NCBI GenBank assembly: GCA_964017185.1
Contig: OZ024883.1
Coordinates: forward strand, 41,160,395 to 41,224,394
Direction of reading: 5' to 3'
DNA length: 64,000 bases
Origin: Rugalucina vietnamica
Lineage: Eukaryota; Mollusca; Bivalvia; Lucinida; Lucinidae
Part shown: positions 25,060 through 36,841 of the stretch, piece by piece
How the letters are laid out: each line of letters begins with the position of its first letter
Numbering within the stretch: position 1 is the first letter of the stretch
Notes under the pieces: model-generated
Seen by the model: the letters and a program-made list of their open reading frames with translations, nothing else
Told to the model about the DNA's origin: nothing
The model's database searches: none
Program-made: the position numbers and the translations under genes

Positions 25060-26600
25060 CACCAGGGCGGCGCTTTCAATGCGTTCTAGAAAAATACAGA
25101 ACGCCGAGGTGAGCGCGGTACGAACGCCACCAACGCCGTTGCAATGCGGTGGCATCGCCAGCAAACGCCGTGGAAAATCCTAGAATGCCAAGGGTCGGCG
25201 TTTCGTTTGGACATACTCAAAACAGTTGCCGTCGTTTTGCGTTATAATAAGGACGCCGTATGAACGCCCTGAGGACGCCGCGGCAACGCGGTGAGAACTT
25301 CATCAACGCGCCATGAGCTGCGCGGCTACGCAGCGAGATCATAGTACCGTGAAACACCGTGGCATATGGCGGTTGTACAGAGATGGCACGGCGTCAATCA
25401 CAATGTCTCTACGTCAACACCGCGTCGATTCGGCGTTTCACGGCGTGTCATTTATTTTACTGTTTTCCTGTGGCGTTTGCTAGGCGCTGTCAAGGCGTTC
25501 GCGAGGCGCTGTCACGGCATTTATTGCGCTCGTGTTGAGCTTTCACTTACCGCGTCCAATGGTGTTTTCCTGATGAAAATAGATAAAAAAAGATACGCAA
25601 ATTTTAAAAATGACAAAAGCAAACACTATTTCAAATGCACATACATGTATAAGGAATCTTTTACAATGTCTATCGAACAACACGCTGGTTTATCACGAGT
25701 ACATTTGGAGGCGCAGCTGATAAAAATTGCTGTTGATGCTGCCAGCATACTTCTGTAAAGACACAGAGCAGGGAGCAAAGAATGCTTTTGGTCTGGCCAT
25801 GGTTGAAGGCAGCCAGAAGTTTTCACCTTGTCATTTTAACAGACTGATGCCAGAGCTGAGATACGAGGATATTCTTGACAGCAAAAAGTACAAATGACAG
25901 AGACTTCGTTTCCATTTTGCCTATACATGTAATCCATCAGCGCAGTGCCAGAACGCCATGGAAGCGCGATACGAACGCCGAGGAAACACTATAGATCTAT
26001 ATAAAAGCGCCGCGCAAGCACAGTTAAAATTTTAAGATCGTGCAAGCGTTTTAATTCGCAGGCTAGAACTCCGTAGAAACGCGGTAGAAATCAGTGTGAT
26101 CTCCGTAGCAACAAATGAGGACGCGGTGAAGACGTCATGGCTGGCCTTTTCACAAATAAAGTAGTTTTTTTCTTGGCGTTCTCGCGGCGCTCTGGCGCTG
26201 ACTAATGCGCTACGCGTAAGTTGCACATATGCTGAGTACGTTCTTCGCACGTTCAACATACGCTGCATACGTTCCGAGTACTCCTAGGTTGACAATGCAT
26301 TATGCACACGCTTTTCATACGCTGAAAACATCCAGGAGGGCTTTGGCGGATGACAACGTATGCGAACGTATGAGTTACTTACAGGTAACGTTCATGAACT
26401 TGTGCATAATGTATTCGTTGCGTACGCCTAACCTATGAGTAACGTATAAACGAAGGTCGGCATAAGTTGGAAATTTTGTGCACGCACCAAATTCTAGGCG
26501 TACTCGAAGTATGAAAACGTATGCCAGCGTATTGTAGCATACATGTACCCGTTAGTTCTGCAAAACTTATGCCGAACATATGCAACGAAGGTCGGCATAA
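25060..26600. repeat. CpG-rich region of degenerate inverted repeats
   Basis: Much richer in CpG than its surroundings. 25080-25345 is crowded with ACGCC/GCCG motifs; 25385-25545 with the reverse complement (GGCGT). The pattern repeats at 25935-26110 and 26160-26215. From 26220 a CATACG/CGTATG-rich part follows with GCATTATGCACACG answered by TTGTGCATAATG in reverse. GGTCGGCATAAGTTGGAAA occurs twice (26455 and 26594). A coding-like fragment sits between the arms at 25556-25908. Confidence 0.5.
25556..25908 (+). pseudogene. Coding-like passenger fragment inside the CpG-rich inverted-repeat region
   Basis: One frame carries YMYKESFTMSIEQHAGLSRV then HLEAQLIKIAVDAASILL and stops at 25758. In the next frame, from 25763, follows TEQGAKNAFGLAMVEGSQK, then FSPCHFNRLMPELRYEDI and LDSKKYK before TGA at 25906. 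Composition and codon use look coding, in contrast to the flanks, and a single one-base shift joins the frames. I do not recognise the protein. It may be a host gene fragment captured between the two GC-rich arms. Low certainty. Confidence 0.35.
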
Positions 26601-27887
26601 GTTGGAAAGGATCTCGGAAGACTACACAGGATTTGCGCCCAAAGTTTGAGTGTTTCTGGCAGCTTCTGTGTTAATTTTATAGAATATTTGTTGCATTCTC
26701 CATTAAATTAAAGGTTTGATAAATGCAACAACATGGTGCAAACCTCTTGATGTTACATACCTGCAGAATAAATCTGTATCAAAGGGGGAGGGGGTCAGAT
26801 TTTTTCTAAAAATTATTTTGTCAGAAAACAATTTTTTGCAATTATTAGATTATAAAGAAAATACTACAACATGCTTATTGCAACCTAAAATTTTGGGTAG
26901 AAACTATTTATACACGAATAACAGATACATCATTTTTATCAGACTTGTAATTCTAAATAACACTGTCCATCACTTTTGCAAAAATCTGTACCTTAAGGAT
27001 TTATCAATATTGACATGAGTGGGTGGGGTATGTAAAACAGAAATCTACTGTTTTCTTGAATCTGTCAATCAAATGATGATGTGTATTTATTGATAATAGA
27101 CGTCACTGATACTAGGAATGACTCAATATAGTTATTATTTTAAAATTTTAAATAGCTTGGTGTAAAATTGGAAATGTAACTGGTTTTCGTGGGACCATTT
27201 CCTGGAAAATGGAATGCATTTGAATAAAAATTACGCAAAGCCTAAATGTCTAGGATATATAATCTGACAAATTATGGGTTATTTTGGGGTCATGGAAATG
27301 TATTTCTCTGGGAAAAGTTAGTGTAAACATATTTTTCTGGAAAATTCTGAAAGTGGGTAACTTGGGGCGGCTCGTGTGCGCTTATTGTTTGCTGAAAGAT
27401 TACATGCCTTTTGTTTCAGGTTCTTATATGACTGAAGTCAATGACTACATCCAAAAATCTGTCTTATTTTTTTCAAAAAGCTAAGAAAATGGGTCCGACG
27501 ATTTCAACCCGGAAGTAACTGAAAAATGACTCACTTGCTCTGAGCTGAAGACTCATTCCACAATCATGTATACACAAATCCATGTATTTGCTACATATTC
27601 AATAGTCCCATGATAAAGCATGCTAAAGAATGTAGCATTGTTGACAAAATACACAATGCTTTTTTATACAGGTAAATCTTCAATTATGTATATACAGTGA
27701 CCACCCATAAGTCCTTAAATATACTATGCAAAAAAAAAAAATGAACAACTTTTACTTTGAACAGTGACTCCATATGTTTTGTAGACATTAGGGAAGTTCT
27801 TCTGACAATGGCTTGAGTGTGTCAAATTAAGCTGAAACCATGTGGTGCTGAAGTAACGTTAGGTTTTAAGTCCATGGAAAGGTACAA
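26601..27887. other. No recognisable gene
   Basis: AT-rich. A 100-codon frame at 26716-27018 shows no family features. No inverted or tandem repeat was noticed. Confidence 0.4.
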
Positions 27888-27982
27888 GTAGGCAAAGATC
27901 AGGAAAAGGCGCAATCAGAAAAAGATTCCCACTCCAAAAACCGAGGTGGGAAAAAACCAAACTAACAGTCAGGTACTTATCA
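27888..27982 (+). repeat. Dispersed 95-bp repeat, copy 2
   Basis: GTAGGCAAAGATCAGGAAAA through CCAAAAACCGAGGTGGG to TCAGGTACTTAT, matching 14310-14404. It lies about 200 bp upstream of the 28188 ORF. Confidence 0.6.
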
Positions 27983-28187
27983 CACTGGTAAACGTAAACG
28001 CAGTGGCTAAGGCACGAACGTATTGGCTAAGGCAATTTCAACGCTATGGCTAAGAAAGAAAATGGCGGACAATGATACACATGTGCAGGTTTGTTGTTGT
28101 TTTACACTTTCATTTTCCGGTTATCAATGATGACAGCTACTGGCTTGGCGGCGCGGGACCCACAAATGAGTCACAAACCTACGTTCG

Positions 28188-28892
28188 ATGGTCAGATGTC
28201 GCCAGCTGCAGCTGCAGCCTCCTGCAGAGGTGGAATACAAGGCTAAATTGGAAAGTGACGGAATGACAGAATTTAAAGGATATGAAAACGTAGAAATCAG
28301 TAATGCGACAAGCTATGAGAAAAAGATTGCAGTTTGTACTGCCATAATTGAGGGTAAAGTTAAAGGTAGTGCAGATGCTGAAATGGAAATTTCGAAATGT
28401 GAAACCAAACTTGGAACTGGTGTAAGCATGAAAGGTGATACAAGGGCAAACTTTACTTTGGCGGAGGCAAACATGTCATACGAAAAGGGACAAAAAGCAA
28501 CGCTGGCCTTTCGTTTAATTGATGGTAAAGCGGAAGGCAAGGCAAGTGCTGATGGCAATGCGTATTTGGGAAAGGTTCGTATTGGTTTTGAAACAGGGAT
28601 AGAAGGAGAGACAGAGCATTGTTTGGCAAAAGGAAATGCGGAGATCACCAAAATGGGCATTCCTAATGCGAATCTTACAATCGGTAAAGCCAGTGCTAAA
28701 GGCAAAGCAAAATTTGGAGTAAACGCAAACGTCTACGGTAAAACGTTTGGTAGCAAATTTGAAGTTTCCGGAGAAGTAAACGTATGTGAGCTGGACGTTA
28801 AAAATGTGCTATCAGGTGCAATGCGACCGTTTCCAAAATTATTATCTGACGTTTCACCTTTAGTTAAAGTGCAAGTTAAACAGACCAAGTGA
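28188..28892 (+). CDS. Lys/Gly/Ala-rich protein of unknown function, intact paralogue
   Basis: Open frame of 234 codons from ATG 28188 to TGA 28892. A sequence CCTCCTGCAG just before 28228 could be a splice acceptor, so the true exon may begin there, at residue 14 or 15. The body shows short alternating segments with many Lys, Gly, Ala and Glu and a few Cys: KAEGKASADGNAYLGK, FETGIEGETEHCLAKGNAE, ASAKGKAKFGVNANVYGK. That suggests repeated beta-strands, but I do not recognise a family. A broken relative lies at about 17608-18074. The shared frame, and differences that often spare the protein, argue for real coding. A foldback element begins 65 bp after the stop. No signal peptide or membrane segment is visible. 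Confidence 0.55.
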   Translation: MVRCRQLQLQPPAEVEYKAKLESDGMTEFKGYENVEISNATSYEKKIAVCTAIIEGKVKGSADAEMEISKCETKLGTGVSMKGDTRANFTLAEANMSYEKGQKATLAFRLIDGKAEGKASADGNAYLGKVRIGFETGIEGETEHCLAKGNAEITKMGIPNANLTIGKASAKGKAKFGVNANVYGKTFGSKFEVSGEVNVCELDVKNVLSGAMRPFPKLLSDVSPLVKVQVKQTK

Positions 28893-28956
28893 TTAAATAG
28901 ATTTAAATGCAAAATAACAGATATTTACACGTTTTACACTGAGGGTTGCAGTGTTG

Positions 28957-29194
28957 CATTACGAAAACTTAAAAATTTCATCAGAAGAATTTTGATATTC
29001 TAAATATATTTGCGCAAACAATTGATTGTGGGTACACGTAATAACCGCCTGAGCGGTTCTATCGAGCACCCACAATCTATGTTTTGGGGCAAAAATAAGG
29101 AAAATATGTATAACCCTGCATACCCAAGTTTTGCTATATATAAGTGGTGTATACGGGGGTAGGCTATATATTACACGGACATGATATTCTGATG
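28957..29194 (+). mobile_element. A-type foldback element, diverged copy after the 28188 ORF
   Basis: Left end CATTACGAAAACTT, core ATTGATTGTGGGTACACG...CACCCACAATCTATG with short GCCTGAGCGG centre, right end ACATGATATTCTGATG. Starts 65 bp after the stop of the upstream ORF and could lie in its 3' UTR. Confidence 0.65.
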
Positions 29195-29449
29195 GAAATA
29201 TTTTCTAAAAGAGCATCAATGTTTCATACCTCATTTTAAAACGCTACACCATAATTTTGTGTTTATCTCGAAAATTGTGCGGCTGAAGTCGGCAAAACTT
29301 TCACAAACATGTTTATTATGACTGCCTCATAGACACACAAAAACCTGATAGAAAGCATTTCACGCAAGTAAAAAAACCGACGTCAACACACCAAAAGTTC
29401 CGTGCATCTCGTGCACGCTGTCCACACATCATTGACTCGATTAAATCAC

Positions 29450-30401
29450 TTAAGGATGTTCGCTGCTAACATTTGACATTTCGGAACTTCCGGTTTTTCT
29501 TTTCTTGAATATGTCGTAAACGGTTGCAGATATTTTCCTAATATTTTGTATTTGAATACATATTGATAATATGCATTGAATGAGCCATGAAAATTGTCAG
29601 TCAAAGAAACTTCATTTTTTCACCCCATTTTCTGCAACTTTTCAGAAAATTTTAGTTGTCAGTAAAATTTAGGGGGGAGGGTAGATTATACTTGAATATT
29701 ACAAATCTTCAAATTAATTGCACTAGTTCGATGTTTATTTTAGCAGCAGTATATGTGTACATGGTCTTCTGAGTCATTCTTTGTGTCTTTGTTGTGCTGG
29801 TTTTAAAATTTAAGGCGGTTTTATGAAATGGGCTTTTAGAAACAAAACAGCCGAAAAAAGGCTGAACATGGCGATTTTCAAGTTGTTGGTTCTCTCTTAT
29901 ATGCTCACTACCCTATATATTTCTTTCTTTTATTCGAACAATATTACCAAGCTCTATGTTGTGTGAAAATACAAGAAAAAGTTTGAATCAACAAATATGG
30001 GTTTGGTACATTTCAAAATATTGATTTTTCCCGACTTTTCAAGTATGGGGGTAGGGTTGGAAAAGTAATCGTAAAATTTTGTCATCCACTCCAAGATGCA
30101 AATGTTTCTATGCTTTTGGTCCAAAATTGTCTGCGCTAGGTAAATATTATGACTTTTGAAAGCATTCTAGGTGTATTTTTGTTCAAAACCGGTATGTTTC
30201 AAAGAATTAAAAATCAAATTAATTTTACCAGATTTAAAACATGGTGCTCAGAGGTCTCATTCAGAGGCCTGTAGCTTGAAAAAATGCACACTACCCTATA
30301 TTTATTTTGTTTTCAAATGACTTGTGTTGTATTTTGGAATCAAAAAAGAGTGGTTAGAAAAAAAGTTTGAATACTTTTTCATTGGCAGCGAACATCCTTA
30401 A
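29450..30401. mobile_element. TTAA-flanked inverted-repeat element, copy 2 (inverted)
   Basis: 952 bp, reverse complement of the copy at 16335-17287 with few differences along the whole length. It has the same GGATGTTCGCTGC ends and TTAA flanks. Confidence 0.75.
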
Positions 30402-30826
30402 ATACATGTGTCAGTTGAAAAACAAATTTCCTTTGCCAAAAATGTCAGGAGCAATGCAAAGGCAAAATAATGAAAACAGGGTTTTAGCGATGCTCGAGTA
30501 TGGGTGAAATGAATGTGACGTAGCTTTACGTTTAAAAGAGGCAAGCTCAATATTTTCAACGTGTTTGGGTGACAGGTACATGTACCGATACGTTACGTCT
30601 CGCTGCGCCACGTCTACCTACCATGAGGCAGGATAACGTCATCTGTCAACGTCATCGTCGCGACATGTTTCTGTAAGTGAAATCAAGCATTTTATTGGTA
30701 ACCGAGACACCAATGAAAAGTCCTTACACCAATGAAAGGGATCACGCGGACTACTATGATACTAAGGGCCGCTGACACTACCGTGGTGCGTGACTTGATT
30801 TTAAACAAAATAATCGGATAAATATA

Positions 30827-31826
30827 CCAGAGGACCAATGGTCCTGATATCGCTCACCTGAGATTTTGTCTTTGATGAATGACCTTTGTCTAAGGCCATG
30901 TTAGCCAACTTAAAATGTAAACTTGACCTCAAATACTCACATAATTATTAACACTATAAACTGTCTGTATCTACCAACTTTCAGATCTTTCTGGCAATAT
31001 TTGACCTTTTCTGTTTAAATTTACAGTTTAATAGGTCAAGGTCAACCATAGGTCATGATTTATATAAACTATGATGGGCCAGAGTCCCTGGTGCTACTTA
31101 CCAAGTTTTATTGAAATCGCTCCAGCAGTTCCAGAGAAGAAGATATTTTAAGGTTTTTACCATATATGGACATGGCAGCCATCTTGGTCATGTGACATAA
31201 ACCATTTATACAAATTTTAATTTCCCCTTCCTAAGGATACCACATATAAAATTTGGCTTTGATTGGTTAAGTGGTTCCTGAGAAAATTTAGTTTTAAATT
31301 TAATATGTAAATGACCTTTGGCCAAGATCAAGAGATGACCTTGACCTTGAATACTCCTATGACTTAATTAAATCAATACGTGATATGTATCTACCAACTT
31401 TCAGGTCACAGGCCACAAAACTTCCTGAAAAATCCAATGTTTTCACTTTTGTTTTCCATTGAAAAGTGACCAAAGTTGACCTTGCCGTAAAATAGACCAA
31501 GGTCAACCCAATGTCATGATTTATATTACTATGATGGGCCAGAGTCCCTGATGCTACATACAAAGTTTCATTGAAATCGGTCCACTGGTTCCGGAGAAGA
31601 AGGTTTTACCATATATGAGCATGGCGGCCATCTTGGTCATGTGACCTGGACCATTTATATAAACTTAAGTTCCCCCTTCCTAAGGATGCTCCAAATGAAG
31701 TTTGGCATTGATTGGATCAGGATTTTCAGAGAAGATCTTTGTAAAGAGTGGACAACGACGACGACGGACGACGGAGCATGGCCATCCTATAAGCTCACCT
31801 TTTGAGCCTTCGGCTCAGGTGAGCTA
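30827..31826 (+). mobile_element. Hairpin-ended tandem-module element
   Basis: Starts CCAGAGGACCAATGGTCCTG and CGCTCACCTGAG. Two diverged units with AAGTTTCATTGAAATCGGTC and GTCATGTGACCTGGACCATT. A GACGACGACGGACGACGG tract follows, and it ends in the GAGCCTTCGGCTC hairpin with GGTGAGCTA. About 1.0 kb. Confidence 0.7.
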
Positions 31827-32244
31827 AAAATTACCTATGTTGTAGCGTTTTTTTAATCTCGTCAGTATATAGTTTGTACATACATCTAATTTTGACATAA
31901 ATGCGATACAGAGAAAAAGTAAATGAGTTTTTGAAGTTCCTCAAATTATGATTCGTCATTGCCAGGCCCCGAGGTTATAAAACTTTTTTCATACTCAACT
32001 CAGCTTGCAAGCGACTTAAACTGCTCATTAATGACAAAATAACCCAATTAACTGAAACTTCAGGGGCCAGTTGTTCAAATTACCGATGTCGTTAGTTAAT
32101 GATTAGTTAAAATTTCAAAGGGTGACAAACTGTATTACAAATAGTTATTTTTTGCTGAAAAAATGTGAGAAAAGAATTCTCACATTTTACCAACAAAAAA
32201 TAACAGTGTGTTTGCATTGGAAGTTGATGTATAGTTATAGTTAT

Positions 32245-35200
32245 ACTTAAACGGCAAGTCGACGGGCATAGACAATATTCCGAACGAGATTCTCAAAAAT
32301 CCCAAGCTTCTGGACCCCTTGCATAAACTGTACCAATATTGTTTTGAAAACAGTGTTGTTCCAGATTGTTGGTATAAATCGATTATTCAACCGATCCACA
32401 AGCGTGGCAAGGACCCTTTTCCGAGGTATTAGCCTTATGTCGACAGTGGCGAAAATATTTAGCACTGTTCTGAACAATAGAATCACAAAACATTTGTATG
32501 AAAATGGATTATTGTGCAATGAACAAAATGGGTTTCGAAAGCTACGTTCATGTTTAGATCATATATATACATTAACTTCGATAGTGCGCAATCGTAAACT
32601 TCAGAAGCTACCAACATATATACTTAAACGCAAAAGAAACGCAACAATTTATATCCTCGTTTTCTTCTACATTGCCCATGTAAGGATATTTTTGAAAGTA
32701 TATTTTATGTCCCTACACAATGTGTCATGATTTGCAATAAACGGAATTTGATTGCATGTTTTCGTTCTTACGTTATTGTGACGTTTGTGTTTTTTTTTAA
32801 GAATTTGCGTCTAAAATATGGATGTTTATTTCGATTTGAAAGCAAGCAGCCTCAATCGATAACCTGCTGTCTGTACAAGTAGAAAACAACGAACATGTTT
32901 GGAAAAAATTGTTTAGCAGCAATCTTGGTTGATGCGTTTCTTTGTTGACGTTAGCTTATTTTTTCAAACAGCTATTACATACGCATTATGCTCGGCTAGA
33001 ATGCGATTTTTCTGTCATTTGAGCAATGTATTGAGGGTTACATAATGCCATTAAAAGATTTCGATTATTGATAATTGTTTGCCTATTAACAGCCGATTAC
33101 GTCAAAACTTAAAAACGTCACACACACGTAATAAACGTCGACCAAGGCATAAAATTTCCATATTTGCGTTTGTTGTCCTTTTTGTTTTTGAAAACAAACA
33201 TTGGTTTGAAATTTCATTTACGCGTACAATGTAAGGTCTTGTACCTCTGTGACTTTTGAAAAACGGGTTACCTTGAAATTTTGACGTTTTCTCGGCAACC
33301 ATAAGCCGCAGCGGTTTGATTTTCATGTTGTTTGCAAGGCAAAGGACTGGATTTGTCAGTCGTAATATCATCGAAAGGAATTTGTGAGTCAATAAGAAGA
33401 AAGTTGCATTTTATAAGTGTTGCGAAACTTTTGCGTTTAAGTATATATGCTTTGTGGACTTTGCCAAAGCATTCGACTCCGTTGATCATGACTTATTGTG
33501 GTATAAACTGATTAATCATGGAATACATGGCAAGATTCTCAAAGTTATTCAAACACTATACTCACAATTACAAAGCTGTGTTCGGGTAAATGACAATTTT
33601 ACGGACTGGTTTTCGATCTCATCGGGTGTTCGACAGGGAGATAACTTAGCGCCAACCTTGTTCGCAGTGTTCATAAATGACCTAGCCAATGAAATTAATA
33701 TGACCCAGTGTGGTGTTAGTGTTTCCGAACAAATGATAAGCCTACTCATGTACGCCGACGACATTATTTTAATTTCCGACTCCCAAGAGGGTTTACAAAA
33801 ACAGCTTGATACACTGAATAAATGGTCGACAAAGTGGAGTCTATCTATTAACGTTGACAAAACCAAGGTTATCCATTTTAGAAAGGCCTCTGATCCATGT
33901 TCAACGTTTAACTTTCATCTCGGTGATAACACCATCGACATCGTAAACTCATACAGATACTTAGGCCTGGAACTTAACGAAACGTTAGACTATACATATA
34001 GTGCTCAAATTCTTAGTGATGCTGGAAGTCGTGCATTGGGCGCATTAACTTTAATTCAAATATATTAGAAGCCAGGGACTTCATTTTGATACCTACACGA
34101 AATTGTTTAATTCCACCGTTGTGCCTGTCGTTGATTATGCGGCAGCCGTATGGGCATCCAAGACATATGCCTGTTGTGAAAACGTTCAACATCGAGCTAT
34201 CAGAAAATGCCTGTTGTGAAAACGTTCAACATCGAGCTATCAGAACATTCCTGGGCACAGGCAAGAAATCACCTCTCCCGGCCATCGATGGAGACATGGG
34301 CTGGATCCTGGCCCATATACGTCAACAGAAAGAAATCGTACGATACTTTATACGGTTGTGTAAACTCCCTGATGAAAGGCTTGAGAAAACAGTGTTTAAC
34401 TGGGAATATAATTTATGTGCACAAGGAAAGAAAAATTGGTGTAAGGATGCGAAAAATTTGTTCTATAAATGTAATCTCAATCAGGTCTATGATTCAAAGA
34501 ACTCATCGGGTCTAGCATTGTCTGTAGTTCTTCAAACTATTGAAGCAAATCTTTTGCTAGCTTACACCGAATCTTGGAAAACATCAGTTATAGATATGCC
34601 AAAATTGAGAATGTACAAAACTTTCAAAAGTGAGTTTAAAACAGAAGCTTACGTTAAGACAAATGTTCTAAATAAGCGTCAGCGATCAGTTATTGCCAAA
34701 ATGAGAAACGGAACTTATCCCCTGGAGATAGAACTTGGGCGTTACCGTGGACTAAGTGCGGAAAATCGTACATGTAAACTTTGCAAAAGTGAAGCTGAAA
34801 CTGAGGAACACTTCTTGCTTAAATGTGTCAAAACTGACGATATCAGACGTCAAATGATCTCTGATATAAGTAGTGTATTACAACATGATGGAATTTCTTT
34901 TCGTACATTATCACTGGCAGACAAACTTATTGTGATGCTCTCAAATGTTCATGTGGCTAAACATATCGCAAACTTTACCATTCTTGCAACAGAAAAAAAG
35001 TATAAACTGCTCCGTAAATGAAAAAGTAAAGGCGAACAACAAGGACATGTTTCAGATACGAGTATACGTATACTGAAATGCGCCATTGTTTTTCGCTACG
35101 TTCACCAGTGGCATTGTTCACTGCTTGCGATATCTTGTGTTGATTTGTGTTGATTATGTGACTGAGCGGGATGGAAACCATCCGTCCTGTGATGTTGAGT

Positions 35201-35470
35201 GATTCGGACACTTTAACAGTATGATTTGATGGACTATAATATTTCTTTGTGATATTTCGTTGATAAAGAACATTTCAGCTCGAAGCACCAAAACTACAAT
35301 TAGACTGAATTACTTTAAGATAACCTATATATTCTTGATGATATATTCAATGTTTCATCAGTGTCTCGTAAGCCTTCAAAGGCTGGCACTGTTTAAAATA
35401 AGCATGTTTCCTTGAATACTATATCTGTATACAGTGGTGACACTTTAATAAATAAATTATTCATTCATTC
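32245..35470 (+). mobile_element. Degraded non-LTR retrotransposon (LINE 2), interrupted by a MITE
   Basis: It starts at the reverse transcriptase motif GKSTGIDNIPNEILK (32253), breaks frame near 32430, continues with LCNEQNGFR and LDHIYTLTSIVRNRKL, then is split by an inserted MITE (32617-33448). It resumes with CFVDFAKAFDSVDHDLL, SGVRQGDNLAPTLF and MYADDIILISDS (catalytic YADD, ORF 33454-34068). Another frame break at about 34068-34090 follows, then an ORF to 35021 with the C-terminal C-x2-C...H...C motif (TCKLCKSEAETEEHFLLKC). A 41-bp local duplication lies at 34145-34230. The 3' end is an ATTC-type repeat near 35470. It is inserted in an inverted-repeat element, with TAGTTAT repeated at both flanks as a possible target duplication. 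Confidence 0.85.
32617..33448. mobile_element. MITE inserted in LINE 2, TA target
   Basis: Terminal inverted repeats TATATACTTAAACGCAAAAG at both ends, continuing with one short mismatch run into CGCAACA. Removing it restores the LINE reading frame between PTYI and CFVDF. The flanks are ATATAT, so the TA duplication is probable but its exact position cannot be fixed. About 830 bp, no transposase ORF; Tc1/mariner-type non-autonomous element by target choice. Confidence 0.75.
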
Positions 35471-35569
35471 TAGTTATCAAATTGAGGGCTTAATTTATCC
35501 TACTAATTTATGAGCAAGATAAATTTAGTCTCAGCTGAGCTGAGCATGAAAAAAGTTTTATAACCTCGG

Positions 35570-36841
35570 AGCCTGGTTGTTCCAATTTGCTGTAGAATTT
35601 GCTAGCATCCCCATGTGACGTAATATTATATCGTCATGATAATGTAGGTGGGTTGGGATTCAAGTTCGTAGACTTTCTTTGTAAAAGCTCAGATGTCTGT
35701 CACACAGAAATTAAAATGTTATAATCTGAAAGTACATTCTCTTACCTTTCATATAAGATATAAAGCATTGTTCTACTCAAAATGGTATTAGCACAACAAT
35801 GAATTTCATCACCCGGGCCAAGTCGTGAAAATTCTGACGTCAAAACTACGTCAAATTTCATCCGTGAAAGCACGTCTGAGATGATAATTGTATTCTACGA
35901 TTATAACTAGCTGTACTATCGGGTGAATAAATTACTACGTGTTAAAACTTGCATTGCATGTACGTCAACGCTCAAGCCTCAATCATGTCTATTTATTGTT
36001 TATTCCCCATATTGCCATGTATTTGTATGGACTGAGAGAAATAAACTTATTTGTATTTGTAATAAGTGACAGCATTAAAACGCCTTGTTTGTAACCAAAC
36101 AAGCCATGCCTTTACTTATTTGCAAGATTTCCTTCAGGGTTTTCGGAATTATTATTGTGGAAATACTGCAATCATCAGATATAGTTCTTATACATAACTT
36201 TCTATGCGTATTATTATCAGTGCTTTAAATCAAGAATTTTGGCAGTAGCATTTGAAGACGAGTGCATTTCTCATCGTTAAAATTCAAATACCTCCATCTG
36301 AAATCTCTCATACCATTTTGAAATACCACTGCACCATCTGTTCCACAACTGTACAACACATGCCTATCATTTTGAATGTTTCTGTGGGTATTTTGGCTAA
36401 TCGCCTATCATTTTGAATGTTTCTGTGGGTATTTTGGCTAATCAACCATAAGATTTAATCAATGCTGTTGTTTCGACGTTGCCTGTTAACGCCATTTTTG
36501 TTTTCCAAGCAGCGCGACTGGAAATACATTTTCTCCAATAACAAATCAAGTCGTCGACATAATTCTTAAAAATTTAAACTGGGATAACAGCATGATACTG
36601 CAATGCCTTAAACTGATTTAGCTCAAGTTTTGGTTTACAATATGATAATTTCTTCTGAATCGTATAAGCCTCCTCTATGTAGGAGCACCCCTGTACTCAG
36701 GGTAGGTTTACGTTGATTGTTATTGAGTGTCTCTGGGCTATTTCTGGGGAAAAACTTATCGGTACATCAGATTAGGTGTTATCTCCCGGGCCACCATCTT
36801 CAATACTTCGAAGAAGTGATAGTCTCTTATTGTAAAGTTTA
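35570..36841. other. No recognisable gene
   Basis: Only the 41-bp tandem duplication at 36374-36455 stands out. Confidence 0.45.
36374..36455 (+). repeat. Tandem duplication, 2 x 41 bp
   Basis: Two exact copies of a unit beginning CCTATCATTTTGAATG and ending TTTTGGCTAATC. No gene nearby. Confidence 0.8.

Larger units (their letters stand above)
31969..35569. mobile_element. CCGAGG-type inverted-repeat element, copy 2, host of LINE 2
   Basis: Same terminal repeat as at 16299-17428. The left part 31969-32244 includes a small hairpin near 32160-32205 (ATGTGAGAAAAGAATTCTCACAT); the right part is 35471-35569. LINE 2 and its nested MITE separate them. The flanks also pair (CCAGGC / GCCTGG), so the inverted repeat may be longer than the CCGAGG core. 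Confidence 0.7.

Noticed and set aside
32344-32730. Separate gene in the 128-codon frame
   Set aside because: It is the finger region of LINE 2 that runs on into the nested MITE.
33102-33489. Minus-strand frames inside the MITE in LINE 2 as a transposase
   Set aside because: Too short, overlapping in two frames, and without DDE/D motifs.
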